The translations under genes and the position numbers were made by a program. A stretch of DNA of 46,268 nt, from positions 1 through 46,268 of the forward strand of contig JACRKW010000129.1 in NCBI GenBank assembly GCA_016215215.1, read 5' to 3'. This DNA is from Acidobacteriota bacterium (GTDB lineage Bacteria > Acidobacteriota > Terriglobia > Bryobacterales > Bryobacteraceae). Below, one piece after another: positions 8,325 to 16,378 of the stretch; position 1 is the first letter of the stretch, and each line of letters starts with the position of its first letter. The notes below the pieces were generated by a model. It was not told the origin of the DNA. It did no database searches and was given only the letters and a program-made list of their open reading frames with translations.

Positions 8325-9302
8325 CTACCCCAGCCATAATGGCCCGCTCGACCGCTCCGCGTGCGGTTTGGCCTTTTGCAATACATCGACGTGCGCCGCG
8401 TCCAGAAACAACTTCAGCCGCGTCGCCCAGCTCTCGTCCAGTTCTTTCAGCTTCTTGTACTCGGCCAGCGCCCCGTCGCGGTCGCCGTTCATCAGCAAGG
8501 CAAAACCCAGGTAGTAATGCGCCGGCGCAAATCCCGGATCCAATTCCACTGCCTTCTTGTAGCAGGAGGTCTTGGCCTTGCCGTGGCCGCTCTTCCCCTC
8601 GGCGAAGGCCAGGTGGTACCACGCACGGCCGTTCTCGGGCTGCGACTCTACTGCCTTGCGGAAGTAGAACAGCGCTCCGTCGAAATCCTCCACCCACAGG
8701 TGCCCCATCCCTCGCTGATACGCCGCCTCCTTCTCGCGGCTGCGGCTGTTGTTCCAATCGGACAGCAAAACGTGGATCGTCCGCGAATTCGATTCGAACC
8801 TGGCTAAGGGCACCGCGAACGCCAGCACCTGCCCGTCGATCTCTCTGGTCGCGTGCCAGCCCGCCAGCATGCCATGTTCATCGTACAGAGGCTCTCCTTG
8901 CTCTTTGGGTCCTCCGCAGTCCAACCGGGAGATGATCCCGAATCCGCCGGCTTCCTTGGTGCTCCGGACTCCCGCCGCGTGTCCTGCTACCCGAACCCGG
9001 TTTCCCATGGAACTGGCCGCATGCGGGCCCGGCGGCGCCTGCGCCCCCACGAAGACTTCCAGCACTCCCGCATCGGCATCCTCGGCCGAGATCCACAGCA
9101 CCGGATGCAGCCTGCCCTCGTCATCGATGATGCTGGCAGATGCCGCGCCGAAGAGCGCCTCCCGCCCTACCAGCGCCAAACCGCCAGTTCGAAGCACTGC
9201 GGGAGCCTGCCGGAGCAGTCCGCCATTCCCGTCGTGTGCCAGCAGGACCGTCTCCGCCCGCAACGCCAGTCCAAACAACAAGAGTGCGCAAACCCGTATC
9301 AT
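8325..9302 (-). CDS. TPR protein with degenerate serine-protease-like domain
   Basis: I place the start at the ATG at 9302 rather than 9344 because a signal peptide (MIRVCALLLFGLALRA) begins there, giving 325 residues. Residues about 20-170 follow the layout of an HtrA-type trypsin domain, ending in EPLYDEHGMLAGW then AFAVPLARF, which resembles the stretch after the catalytic serine. The expected GNSGGP is replaced by PKEQGEP and no TNxHV histidine motif is seen, so it is probably catalytically dead. Residues about 195-295 hold two to three TPR repeats (FRKAVESQPENGRAWYHLA, YKKAVELDPGFAPAHYYLG). It probably acts as a secreted scaffold; the partner is unknown. The domain call is by eye only. 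Confidence 0.75.
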   Translation of the reverse strand: MIRVCALLLFGLALRAETVLLAHDGNGGLLRQAPAVLRTGGLALVGREALFGAASASIIDDEGRLHPVLWISAEDADAGVLEVFVGAQAPPGPHAASSMGNRVRVAGHAAGVRSTKEAGGFGIISRLDCGGPKEQGEPLYDEHGMLAGWHATREIDGQVLAFAVPLARFESNSRTIHVLLSDWNNSRSREKEAAYQRGMGHLWVEDFDGALFYFRKAVESQPENGRAWYHLAFAEGKSGHGKAKTSCYKKAVELDPGFAPAHYYLGFALLMNGDRDGALAEYKKLKELDESWATRLKLFLDAAHVDVLQKAKPHAERSSGPLWLG

Positions 9303-9348
9303 CGCGCTTTGAGACGCGCCTGCCGCACGGCGCGTTGCACCCATTTTG

Positions 9349-9354
9349 TACGAT
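9349..9354 (+). promoter_or_regulatory. Possible -10 box for ileS
   Basis: TACGAT lies 49 bases before the ileS ATG in the 100-base region between the divergent TPR gene and ileS. No good -35 is visible at 16-18 bases. The predicted leader would contain the AAGGGA ribosome-binding site at about 9386-9391. A weak call. Confidence 0.2.
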
Positions 9355-9402
9355 GGTAGTTACTCCCGCAACCGAACCCGTCCTCAAGGGAAGTCGCACA
9401 CA

Positions 9403-12225
9403 ATGGACCTCAGTAGTCTCGATCTGAAGAAGACCGTTAATCTGCCCAGCACAGGCTTCGGCATGAAGGCGAACCTACCCGCCACCGAGCCGAAGCTGCT
9501 CGCGCGCTGGCAGGAGTCGAACCTCTACGGCAGAATCCGTCAGGCCCGCCAAGGCAGCCCGCGCTATGTTCTGCACGACGGTCCACCCTACGCCAACGGC
9601 AACATCCACCTCGGCCACGCCTTCAACAAGCTGCTGAAGGACTTCATCATCAAGTGGAAGACCATGGCTGGATATGATTCGCCCTACGTTCCTGGCTGGG
9701 ACTGTCATGGCCTGCCCATCGAAATAAAGGTTGATGGGCAGCTCGGGTCGAAGAAGGCCAAGATGACCACCGCACAGATTCGCGGTGAGTGCAGGAAGTA
9801 TGCCCAGAAATACGTCACCCTGCAGAGCGAATCGTTTCAACGCCTGGGTGTGTTCGGCCGGTGGGACGCCCCTTATACCACCATGAGCCCGCAGTACGAA
9901 GCCGTCATCGCCGGCGCGTTTGTGGACTTCCTCTCCCAGGGCGCGGTCTATAAAGGCCTCAAGCCCGTCAACTGGTGCCTGAACTGCCGTACGGCCCTGG
10001 CAGAGGCCGAGGTCGAATACGAGAACCACACCAGCCCCTCCATCTGGGTCCGCTTCCGGCTGACCGGCGATGCGGCGGCGATCAGCCCCGCCCTGGCTGG
10101 CAAGACCGTCTTCGGCCTCATCTGGACCACTACCCCCTGGACCATTCCAGCCAACGTCGGCATTGCCTTCCACCCGGCCTATGAATACTCGGCCGTGGAG
10201 GTGAACGGCGACGTCTACATCGTGGCTACCGGGCTCCTCCAGGCCACCGCCGAAAACTGCCGCTGGTCCGCGCCCAGGGAGATTGCCCGCTTTGAGGGAG
10301 CCAAGCTCGAAGGAGCGGTCTTCCGCCACCCCTTTCTGGAGCGAGACTCCATCGGCGTGATCGCCGACTACGTCACGCTCGAGCAGGGTACCGGCGCCGT
10401 CCACACCGCCCCCGGCCACGGCGCCGAGGATTACATCACCGGCCAGAAGTACGGCCTCCCTACCTATTGCCCAGTGGATGCCCACGGGCGCTTCTTCCAT
10501 GCCGAAGGGGCCGCCGGACGCCTGCCGGAAGAGATCATCGGCAAGTCGATCTGGGAAGCCAACCCCATCGTCAGCGCCGTCCTCCGCGAAGCAGGAGCGC
10601 TGCTGGGCGAAAAGAACCTGGATCACAGCTACCCGCACTGCTGGCGATGCCACAAAGCCACTATCTTCCGTGCCACCGAACAGTGGTTCATCGGCATGGA
10701 CCAAAACGGCCTCCGCGCCAAGGTGCTGGAAGCCATCAAGCAGGTGAAGTGGCACCCTGAGTGGGGTGATGAGCGCATGTCCAATATGATCGCCACCCGG
10801 CCGGACTGGTGCATCTCCCGCCAGCGCGCCTGGGGTGTGCCTATCACGGTGTTCTACTGCGAAACCTGCGGCGAAACCCTATCGGACCGGAAGTATCTCG
10901 ACCCCGTAGTCGACCTGTTCCGCCGGCCCACCGCCGCTGTCTGGTACGACCGGACCGCGGCCGAGCTGCTCCCGCCCGATGTGAAGTGCGGCAAGTGCGG
11001 CGGCGCGGAATTCCGCAAGGAAAACGACATCCTGGACGTCTGGTTCGACTCCGGCTCCAGCCATCTGGCCGTGCTCACTGCCGAAAACGATCTCCCCTGG
11101 CCCTCCGACATGTACCTCGAAGGCGGCGACCAATACCGCGGCTGGTTCCACTCCTCGCTGCTGGTCGGCGTCGGCCTGCGCGGCCAGGCGCCCTACCGCG
11201 AGTGCGCCACCAACGGCTGGGCCCTGGACGGCGAAGGTAAGGCCATGTCCAAGTCGCTTGGCAATGTCATCGAGCCCGAGGAGATCATCAAGCGCTACGG
11301 CGCCGATGTGCTTCGCCTCTGGACATCGTCCGTGGCTTTTCAGGAAGACGTTCGCATGTCTGAACTCATCCTCACTCGTCTCACTGAGGCCTACCGCAAG
11401 CTGCGCAACACCTTCCGCTACGCGCTCGGCAATCTGCACGACTTCAACCCCGATGCCGACGCCCTGCCCGCGGCCGAGCTTCTGGAGGTGGACCAGTGGA
11501 TCCTCCATCGCACCGCCGCGCTGGTCGAACAATGCCGCGTGTGGTACGACGAACTCTCTTTCCACCGCGTTTACCAGGCTATCTACAACTTTGCTACCAC
11601 CGACCTCAGCGCCGTCTACTTTGACGTTCTCAAGGATAGGCTTTACACCTGCGCCCCTCGCTCCAGGGCGCGACGCAGCGCGCAGACCGCGCTCTTCCGC
11701 GTGAACTACGCCCTGCTCCGCCTCACCGCGCCCCTGCTCGCCTTTACCGCCGATGAGGCCTGGAGCCATTCGCGCCTTCCGGCCGGTGCGCCCGACAGCG
11801 TCCACCTCGCGCTGATGCCGCGGCCTGCCGAACTCATCGATGGCTTGCCCGGCGATCACGATCTGCTCAGCCGCAATTGGGACCGGCTCATGGAAGTGCG
11901 CGCCCAGGTTCTGAAGAGCCTGGAAACCGCCCGCAACGAGAAATTGATCGGCGCTCCTCTGGAGGCGAAGGTGATTCTTGAGGCCGGCGGTGAACTGCAC
12001 ACGCTGCTCGCCCAATACGCCGCCGAGCTGCCGGGCCTCTTCATCACCTCACAGGTCGAGCTGCGTCTCTCCGCTGCTCCGGAACTCGGTGTCTCGGTGC
12101 TCCGTGCAGACGGCGTCAAGTGCGAACGCTGCTGGAAATTCACCTCAGACGTGGGCGCGGACTCGCAATTGCCAACGGTCTGTTCCGCCTGCGCATCTGC
12201 CGTGCGCGAGATCGCCGCCTCATGA
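9403..12225 (+). CDS. ileS: Isoleucyl-tRNA synthetase
   Basis: Charges tRNA-Ile in the cytoplasm. The 940-residue product has the class I signatures PYANGNIHLGH (HIGH motif at 69-72) and KAMSKS (613-618), the editing-domain tract TTPWTIPAN, and a C-terminal zinc-binding segment with CERCWKF and CSACA, as in the E. coli-type bacterial enzyme. I chose the ATG at 9403 over the track start at 9346 because the extra residues are not family-like and AAGGGA lies about 11 bases upstream. The stop overlaps the lspA start in ATGA, so translation is probably coupled. The ileS-lspA pairing is common in bacteria. Confidence 0.97.
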   Translation: MDLSSLDLKKTVNLPSTGFGMKANLPATEPKLLARWQESNLYGRIRQARQGSPRYVLHDGPPYANGNIHLGHAFNKLLKDFIIKWKTMAGYDSPYVPGWDCHGLPIEIKVDGQLGSKKAKMTTAQIRGECRKYAQKYVTLQSESFQRLGVFGRWDAPYTTMSPQYEAVIAGAFVDFLSQGAVYKGLKPVNWCLNCRTALAEAEVEYENHTSPSIWVRFRLTGDAAAISPALAGKTVFGLIWTTTPWTIPANVGIAFHPAYEYSAVEVNGDVYIVATGLLQATAENCRWSAPREIARFEGAKLEGAVFRHPFLERDSIGVIADYVTLEQGTGAVHTAPGHGAEDYITGQKYGLPTYCPVDAHGRFFHAEGAAGRLPEEIIGKSIWEANPIVSAVLREAGALLGEKNLDHSYPHCWRCHKATIFRATEQWFIGMDQNGLRAKVLEAIKQVKWHPEWGDERMSNMIATRPDWCISRQRAWGVPITVFYCETCGETLSDRKYLDPVVDLFRRPTAAVWYDRTAAELLPPDVKCGKCGGAEFRKENDILDVWFDSGSSHLAVLTAENDLPWPSDMYLEGGDQYRGWFHSSLLVGVGLRGQAPYRECATNGWALDGEGKAMSKSLGNVIEPEEIIKRYGADVLRLWTSSVAFQEDVRMSELILTRLTEAYRKLRNTFRYALGNLHDFNPDADALPAAELLEVDQWILHRTAALVEQCRVWYDELSFHRVYQAIYNFATTDLSAVYFDVLKDRLYTCAPRSRARRSAQTALFRVNYALLRLTAPLLAFTADEAWSHSRLPAGAPDSVHLALMPRPAELIDGLPGDHDLLSRNWDRLMEVRAQVLKSLETARNEKLIGAPLEAKVILEAGGELHTLLAQYAAELPGLFITSQVELRLSAAPELGVSVLRADGVKCERCWKFTSDVGADSQLPTVCSACASAVREIAAS

Positions 12226-12734
12226 TCGCCCCCCGCTGGTGGCCTTTCGCGATCGCGCCCGTCGTTGCTGCCGCCGATCGCCTTACCAAGCACGTCATCG
12301 AAGACCAGTTCCTCGCCTGGGATACGCTCACCGTGATTCCCGGCCTCTTCCAGATCGTCCACACCCGCAACACCGGCATCGCCTTCGGGATGTTCTCCGA
12401 ATCCGGCGCCAACGGTGGAGCCCGCCTGCTAATCTTGTTCTCCTTCGCCGTCATAGTCCTGGTGAGCGTGCTGCTCTGGAATGCCTGCAAGCCCGCCTCC
12501 GCCGAGCACTGGACTCTCAAGGCCGCGCTCTCTCTCGTCCTCGGCGGAGCCGCCGGAAACCTCCACGACCGTCTCCGCTTCGGCAGCGTGACCGATTTCC
12601 TCGATTTCTACTGGGGCAGCCACCACTTCCCAATCTTCAACCTCGCCGACTCCGCCATTACCGTCGGCGCCGCGTTCCTCATACTGAATCTCTGGCTCGT
12701 GCGCCACTCCGCCGCCGGCGCGCCGCATCGCTGA
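12222..12734 (+). CDS. lspA: Lipoprotein signal peptidase II
   Basis: An inner-membrane aspartic peptidase that cleaves prolipoprotein signal peptides before the lipidated cysteine. The start at 12222 overlaps the ileS stop as ATGA; the track start at 12120 is inside ileS. The 170-residue protein has four predicted helices and the family motifs NTGIAFG (50-56), GNLHDR with VTDFLDFY (catalytic Asp125), and FNLADSAI (catalytic Asp143). It would process exported lipoproteins such as the SH3 protein and the sugar-binding protein elsewhere in this window. Confidence 0.96.
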   Translation: MIAPRWWPFAIAPVVAAADRLTKHVIEDQFLAWDTLTVIPGLFQIVHTRNTGIAFGMFSESGANGGARLLILFSFAVIVLVSVLLWNACKPASAEHWTLKAALSLVLGGAAGNLHDRLRFGSVTDFLDFYWGSHHFPIFNLADSAITVGAAFLILNLWLVRHSAAGAPHR

Positions 12735-12903
12735 ACAATGCTCTGCGAGTCCTGGGTTAGCCTGCGCTCGGGTATGATCACCTCGTTCCTTGGCTTCAGC
12801 TACGGACCGCCAGCGAACTTCCGCGCTTTCAGTGTTCCAGGCGCGATTCCGGGTAAACTGGAGTTTCGCCCTGCACAGGGAGAGCTTGACGGAGACACAC
12901 CCA
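12735..12903. other. Gap between lspA and cdaA
   Basis: These 169 bases hold no convincing gene. A TATGAT at 12773-12778 could be a -10 box but has no good -35. A GGAG about nine bases before the TTG at 12904 is the probable cdaA ribosome-binding site. The frame is open from 12790, but the extra residues do not look like the family N-terminus. Confidence 0.4.
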
Positions 12904-13722
12904 TTGAGGGCATTTCTGGAACAGTTCCTGGACGCCGGTTCGAGGCTCACGCCCACGGCGGTTCTCGACATCCTTCTGGTCGCACTCCTGATCTACCAGG
13001 CCATCATGCTCATCCGCGGCCGCCGCGCCGCACATATCATCTCCGGCCTGGGCGTGATCGTGCTGGTGTACGTCGCCTCCCTGCTTCTGGGATTGACCGT
13101 TCTGCGATCTGTGCTGGAGACCCTGGCGCCTTACACCGCATTCGCTCTCATTGTCATGTTCCAGAGCGAACTCCGGCGCATGTTATCGCGTATCGGTGAG
13201 CGGCGCTGGGTCAGCTTCGGCTCGCGCTTGCAGACACGCGAAGTCGCCGACGAGATTCTCCTGGCCGTGAACCACCTCGCAGCCCATAGCATCGGTGCGC
13301 TCATCGTGGTCGAGCGCGACATCGGTCTCCGCACCTTCATTGAATCCGGTGTCCCTGTCGATGCCCGCGTCACCCGCGACCTCCTGCTTGCCGTCTTTCA
13401 GCCTGGAGGAGCACTTCACGACGGCGCGGTCATCGTGCAGGGCGGGCGACTGGCCGCCGCCGCGTGTTTCCTCCCCCTGACCATGAACCCGGAACTGTCT
13501 CGCAAGCTAGGCACCCGTCACCGGGCCGCCATCGGCGTCACCGAGGAATCCGACTGCCTCGCCATCGTCGTCAGCGAGGAGCGAGGCACCATCTCCATCG
13601 CCGCGCTCGGCGATCTGGAAACAGATGTGCCCCTCGAGCGGCTGGCGCACCGTCTGGGCCGGGGATTGTCCATACCCACAGTTCAATCGCACCCCTCGGC
13701 GCGTGAAGCAGGCAGGCCATGA
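12904..13722 (+). CDS. cdaA: Diadenylate cyclase CdaA (DisA_N domain)
   Basis: Makes the second messenger c-di-AMP from two ATP at the membrane. I choose the TTG at 12904, with GGAG nine bases upstream, because it gives 272 residues starting MRAFLEQFLD, almost exactly the length of B. subtilis CdaA; the track start at 12790 adds 38 non-family residues. Three helices lie in about 18-95. The cyclase domain follows, with the DGA motif LHDGAVIV (173-175) and RHR motif GTRHRAAIG (205-207), both intact. The stop overlaps the cdaR start (ATGA). The cdaA-cdaR-glmM order is a well-known conserved module in which CdaR and GlmM modulate CdaA activity. Confidence 0.93.
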   Translation: MRAFLEQFLDAGSRLTPTAVLDILLVALLIYQAIMLIRGRRAAHIISGLGVIVLVYVASLLLGLTVLRSVLETLAPYTAFALIVMFQSELRRMLSRIGERRWVSFGSRLQTREVADEILLAVNHLAAHSIGALIVVERDIGLRTFIESGVPVDARVTRDLLLAVFQPGGALHDGAVIVQGGRLAAAACFLPLTMNPELSRKLGTRHRAAIGVTEESDCLAIVVSEERGTISIAALGDLETDVPLERLAHRLGRGLSIPTVQSHPSAREAGRP

Positions 13723-14372
13723 CGAGATTCCTCACGCGCAATCTCGGGTGGAGAGCCGCCTCGCTGGCTGGTGCGTTCGCGCTGTGGTTCTCTTTCAGCG
13801 GCACGCGCGAACTCACTACCTCCGTCACCGTCCCAGTGCAGTACAGGAACATCCCCAAGAACCTGGAAATCAGCTCCGACCTCACCGAACAGGTCCACCT
13901 CATCCTGCGCGGGCCTTCCCCACTCCTGCGCGGCGTCGCCGGCAGCCAGTCGCCCGTGATCGTCGACTTGAGCGATGTTCGGGGACCCGGCCAGCGAACC
14001 TTCACCGTGGACCGCCGGAACCTGGGTCTGTCTCCCGGCGTCATTCTGGAGCGCGCCATTCCCGCCCAGATCCGCTTGAGGCTTGAGATTCGCGCCAGGC
14101 GTGATGTTCCCGTCCGTGCCCGCTTCGAAAACGTCCCGCAGGGGATGCGCATCGCAGGCGTGGAGGTTCTTCCGTCCGTGCTCACCGTCGTCGGCCCGCA
14201 GACCAGGATTGCCGCCATCGAGCACGTGGAAACCGATCCGGTGGATATTCGCGATCTGGATTCCAACGGCGAAATCAGGACCACCGCTTACGCGGGCGAT
14301 CCCCAGGTGTACTTCGCCGCCTTTCCGAGCGTTACGCTCAAAGTGAAACTGGCGCCGGACCACCAGAAGTAA
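13719..14372 (+). CDS. cdaR: YbbR-domain protein, CdaA regulator CdaR
   Basis: A 217-residue membrane-anchored extracytoplasmic protein. One N-terminal helix (about 9-25, WRAASLAGAFALWFSFSG) precedes two YbbR-type β domains (about 30-110 and 112-210; for example VPVQYRNIPKNLEI and VPVRARFENVPQGMRI, a visible internal repeat). Firmicute CdaR proteins often have three or four YbbR repeats; two is short. In those systems CdaR binds and modulates CdaA. Here the overlap with cdaA (ATGA) and the one-base gap to glmM support the same complex. The regulatory direction in this organism is unknown. Confidence 0.88.
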   Translation: MTRFLTRNLGWRAASLAGAFALWFSFSGTRELTTSVTVPVQYRNIPKNLEISSDLTEQVHLILRGPSPLLRGVAGSQSPVIVDLSDVRGPGQRTFTVDRRNLGLSPGVILERAIPAQIRLRLEIRARRDVPVRARFENVPQGMRIAGVEVLPSVLTVVGPQTRIAAIEHVETDPVDIRDLDSNGEIRTTAYAGDPQVYFAAFPSVTLKVKLAPDHQK

Positions 14373-14373
14373 C

Positions 14374-15690
14374 ATGCCCCGACAACTCTTTGGAACTGAT
14401 GGAATCCGTGGTGTGGCCGGAGAGCCTCCTCTCGATCAGCCCACGGTATATGCCTTTGGTGCGGCTTTGGGCGAGTGGGTCAGCCACCATTCCAACCCCA
14501 CGGTGGTCATCGGCATGGACACGCGGGAGTCCGGCCAGTGGCTTGCCGAGACGGTCGCTGCCGGCCTGGCCCGCTCCGGGGCCCGCGCCACCTTCGCCGG
14601 TTTGACTACTACGCCTGGTGTCGCCCACCTCGCCCGCGTGGAGGATTTCGCTGCCGGAGTGATGATTTCCGCCTCCCACAATCCGTTCCAGGACAACGGA
14701 CTCAAGGTCTTTGACCACACCGGCTTCAAGCTGCCGGACTCCACCGAGCATGACCTGGAAAGCCGCATATTCTCCCTTCTCCAGCAGTCTCACCCGCCCG
14801 CCCGGCTGGCCCTCGTCCCTGACCCCGCCTACGATCGTCATTACGTCGAATTCCTGGCGAGCTCATTTCCCGGCTCTCTTCGCGGCGTCCGCCTCGTGCT
14901 CGACTGCGCCAACGGCGCGGCCTCCTACCTCGGCCCCGAGCTTTTCTCCGGGCTGGGCGCCGAAGTCATCGCCTTGGGTTGCTCTCCCGATGGCCGCAAC
15001 ATCAACCAGGAATGCGGTGCGCTTCACGTCGATGGCCTCAGGCGGCGAGTACTCGCCGAGAGAGCCCACCTCGGCGCCGCCTTCGACGGTGACGCCGACC
15101 GCTGCATCATGGTTTCCGCCTCCGGCCGTATCATCGACGGCGATCATGCCCTCCTCATCGCAGCCCGACGCCTCCGGCCGCAAAGTGTGGTGGCCACGGT
15201 CATGTCGAACCTTGGATTGGAGCGGGCGCTCGCGGCCGATGGCATCGGACTGATCCGCACCGCCGTGGGAGATCGCTATGTCATCGAGGAGATGCTCCGT
15301 GCCGGGCTGCCCCTGGGCGGGGAACAGAGCGGCCACGTCATCTTCCGCCGTTATTCCACCACCGGTGACGGAATGCTCACCGCGCTGCGCGTCCTGGAGT
15401 CTCTCATCGAGTCCGGCGTCGCTCTCGACAAGATGGTTGAAGACTTCGTCGTCTACCCCCAGAAGCTCGTGAACGTTCGCTTCGCTGTCAAACGCCCCAT
15501 CGAGGAACTGGCCGGCGTGCAGGCCGAGATCCGCGCCGCCGAGGCCGAATTCGGCGACGCGGGCCGCGTGTTGGTACGCTTCTCAGGCACCGAGCCGCTG
15601 GCCCGCGTCATGGTGGAGGGTCCAACCGCCGATCGCGTGGACGAGCGCGCGTCCGCGATCGCCGGGGCCATCCGTTTGGCGCTATGCTGA
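14374..15690 (+). CDS. glmM: Phosphoglucosamine mutase
   Basis: Converts glucosamine 6-phosphate to glucosamine 1-phosphate for UDP-GlcNAc and peptidoglycan synthesis. The 438 residues carry the four-domain phosphohexomutase layout: the phosphoserine loop ISASHNPFQDNG (Ser101), the metal loop DGDADR (Asp238, Asp240, Asp242), the sugar-binding loop GGEQSGHVIF and the phosphate loop RFSGTEPLARVMVEG. Its place directly after cdaA-cdaR links wall-precursor supply to c-di-AMP, as described in Firmicutes. Confidence 0.96.
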   Translation: MPRQLFGTDGIRGVAGEPPLDQPTVYAFGAALGEWVSHHSNPTVVIGMDTRESGQWLAETVAAGLARSGARATFAGLTTTPGVAHLARVEDFAAGVMISASHNPFQDNGLKVFDHTGFKLPDSTEHDLESRIFSLLQQSHPPARLALVPDPAYDRHYVEFLASSFPGSLRGVRLVLDCANGAASYLGPELFSGLGAEVIALGCSPDGRNINQECGALHVDGLRRRVLAERAHLGAAFDGDADRCIMVSASGRIIDGDHALLIAARRLRPQSVVATVMSNLGLERALAADGIGLIRTAVGDRYVIEEMLRAGLPLGGEQSGHVIFRRYSTTGDGMLTALRVLESLIESGVALDKMVEDFVVYPQKLVNVRFAVKRPIEELAGVQAEIRAAEAEFGDAGRVLVRFSGTEPLARVMVEGPTADRVDERASAIAGAIRLALC

Positions 15691-15694
15691 CTTC

Positions 15695-16330
15695 ATGAAG
15701 TCCACGCTGCTCCTCCTCATCCTCTCTGCCGCCACCGTCTTCGCTCAGCGCCAGGCCGGACCGCGCCCTCCAGGCGAAGACTGGGTGCAGCTCTTCAATG
15801 GCAAGGACGTCGCCAACTGGAACAGTGTCGGGGGCCAGCAGTGGACGGTGGAGGACGGCGTCCTCATCGGACGCTCCGTCAACAAGGACTACGGCTACCT
15901 CGAGACCCCGCGCGACTACAAGGACTTTCAGCTCTCTCTCCGTTTCAAGTGCGTCGGCACCGGCAACTCCGGCGTCTATTTCCACACTAAGTTCAAGCCT
16001 GGCACCGCCGACGTCAGCCAGGGCGCCCAGTTTGAAATCGATTGCGCCATCGGGCGCCATACCGCCGGCGTTTACGGTTTTGGCCGCGCCTGGATCGTTT
16101 GGCCCGCGCCCGAAAACGAAACCGTCGTGCGCCAGAACGATTGGAACGAAATGCTCGTCACCGTCTCAGGCAACCGCTATACCTCGCGGCTGAACGGCGT
16201 CCCTATGGTCGATTTCACCGATCCCCGCGCGCCCTTCCTCGAAGGCACCATCGCCTTGCAGCTTCACTCCGGCGGCAGCGGTCATATGCAGTTCAAGGAC
16301 ATCTGGGTCCGCGACCTGACGAAGAAATAG
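15695..16330 (+). CDS. Secreted DUF1080 (3-keto-disaccharide hydrolase-like) protein
   Basis: A 211-residue exported protein: signal peptide MKSTLLLLILSAATVFA, then a jelly-roll domain of the DUF1080 family (LFNGKDVANWN start, GNSGVYFHTKF and GGSGHMQFKDIWVRDL end). Characterised members hydrolyse 3-keto-glycosides; many others are uncharacterised, and family proteins are abundant in Acidobacteriota and Planctomycetes. It begins four bases after the glmM stop, so it may ride on that transcript, although it has no clear functional link to cell-wall synthesis. Confidence 0.85.
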   Translation: MKSTLLLLILSAATVFAQRQAGPRPPGEDWVQLFNGKDVANWNSVGGQQWTVEDGVLIGRSVNKDYGYLETPRDYKDFQLSLRFKCVGTGNSGVYFHTKFKPGTADVSQGAQFEIDCAIGRHTAGVYGFGRAWIVWPAPENETVVRQNDWNEMLVTVSGNRYTSRLNGVPMVDFTDPRAPFLEGTIALQLHSGGSGHMQFKDIWVRDLTKK

Positions 16331-16339
16331 TATGACCGG

Positions 16340-16358
16340 GGCGCCTGCCTGCGGCGCC
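16340..16358. terminator. GC-rich hairpin between converging genes
   Basis: GGCGCC, seven bases, then GGCGCC lies in the 48-base gap between the converging DUF1080 and M14 genes. It can form a strong stem in RNA from either strand. No uridine run follows, so an intrinsic terminator is only possible. The same stretch is also a direct repeat of GGCGCCTGC. Confidence 0.35.
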
Positions 16359-16378
16359 TGCCATTCCTCGTTCAGCGC

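Noticed and set aside
9475-10755. 426-residue minus-strand ORF
   Set aside because: Antisense shadow of ileS.
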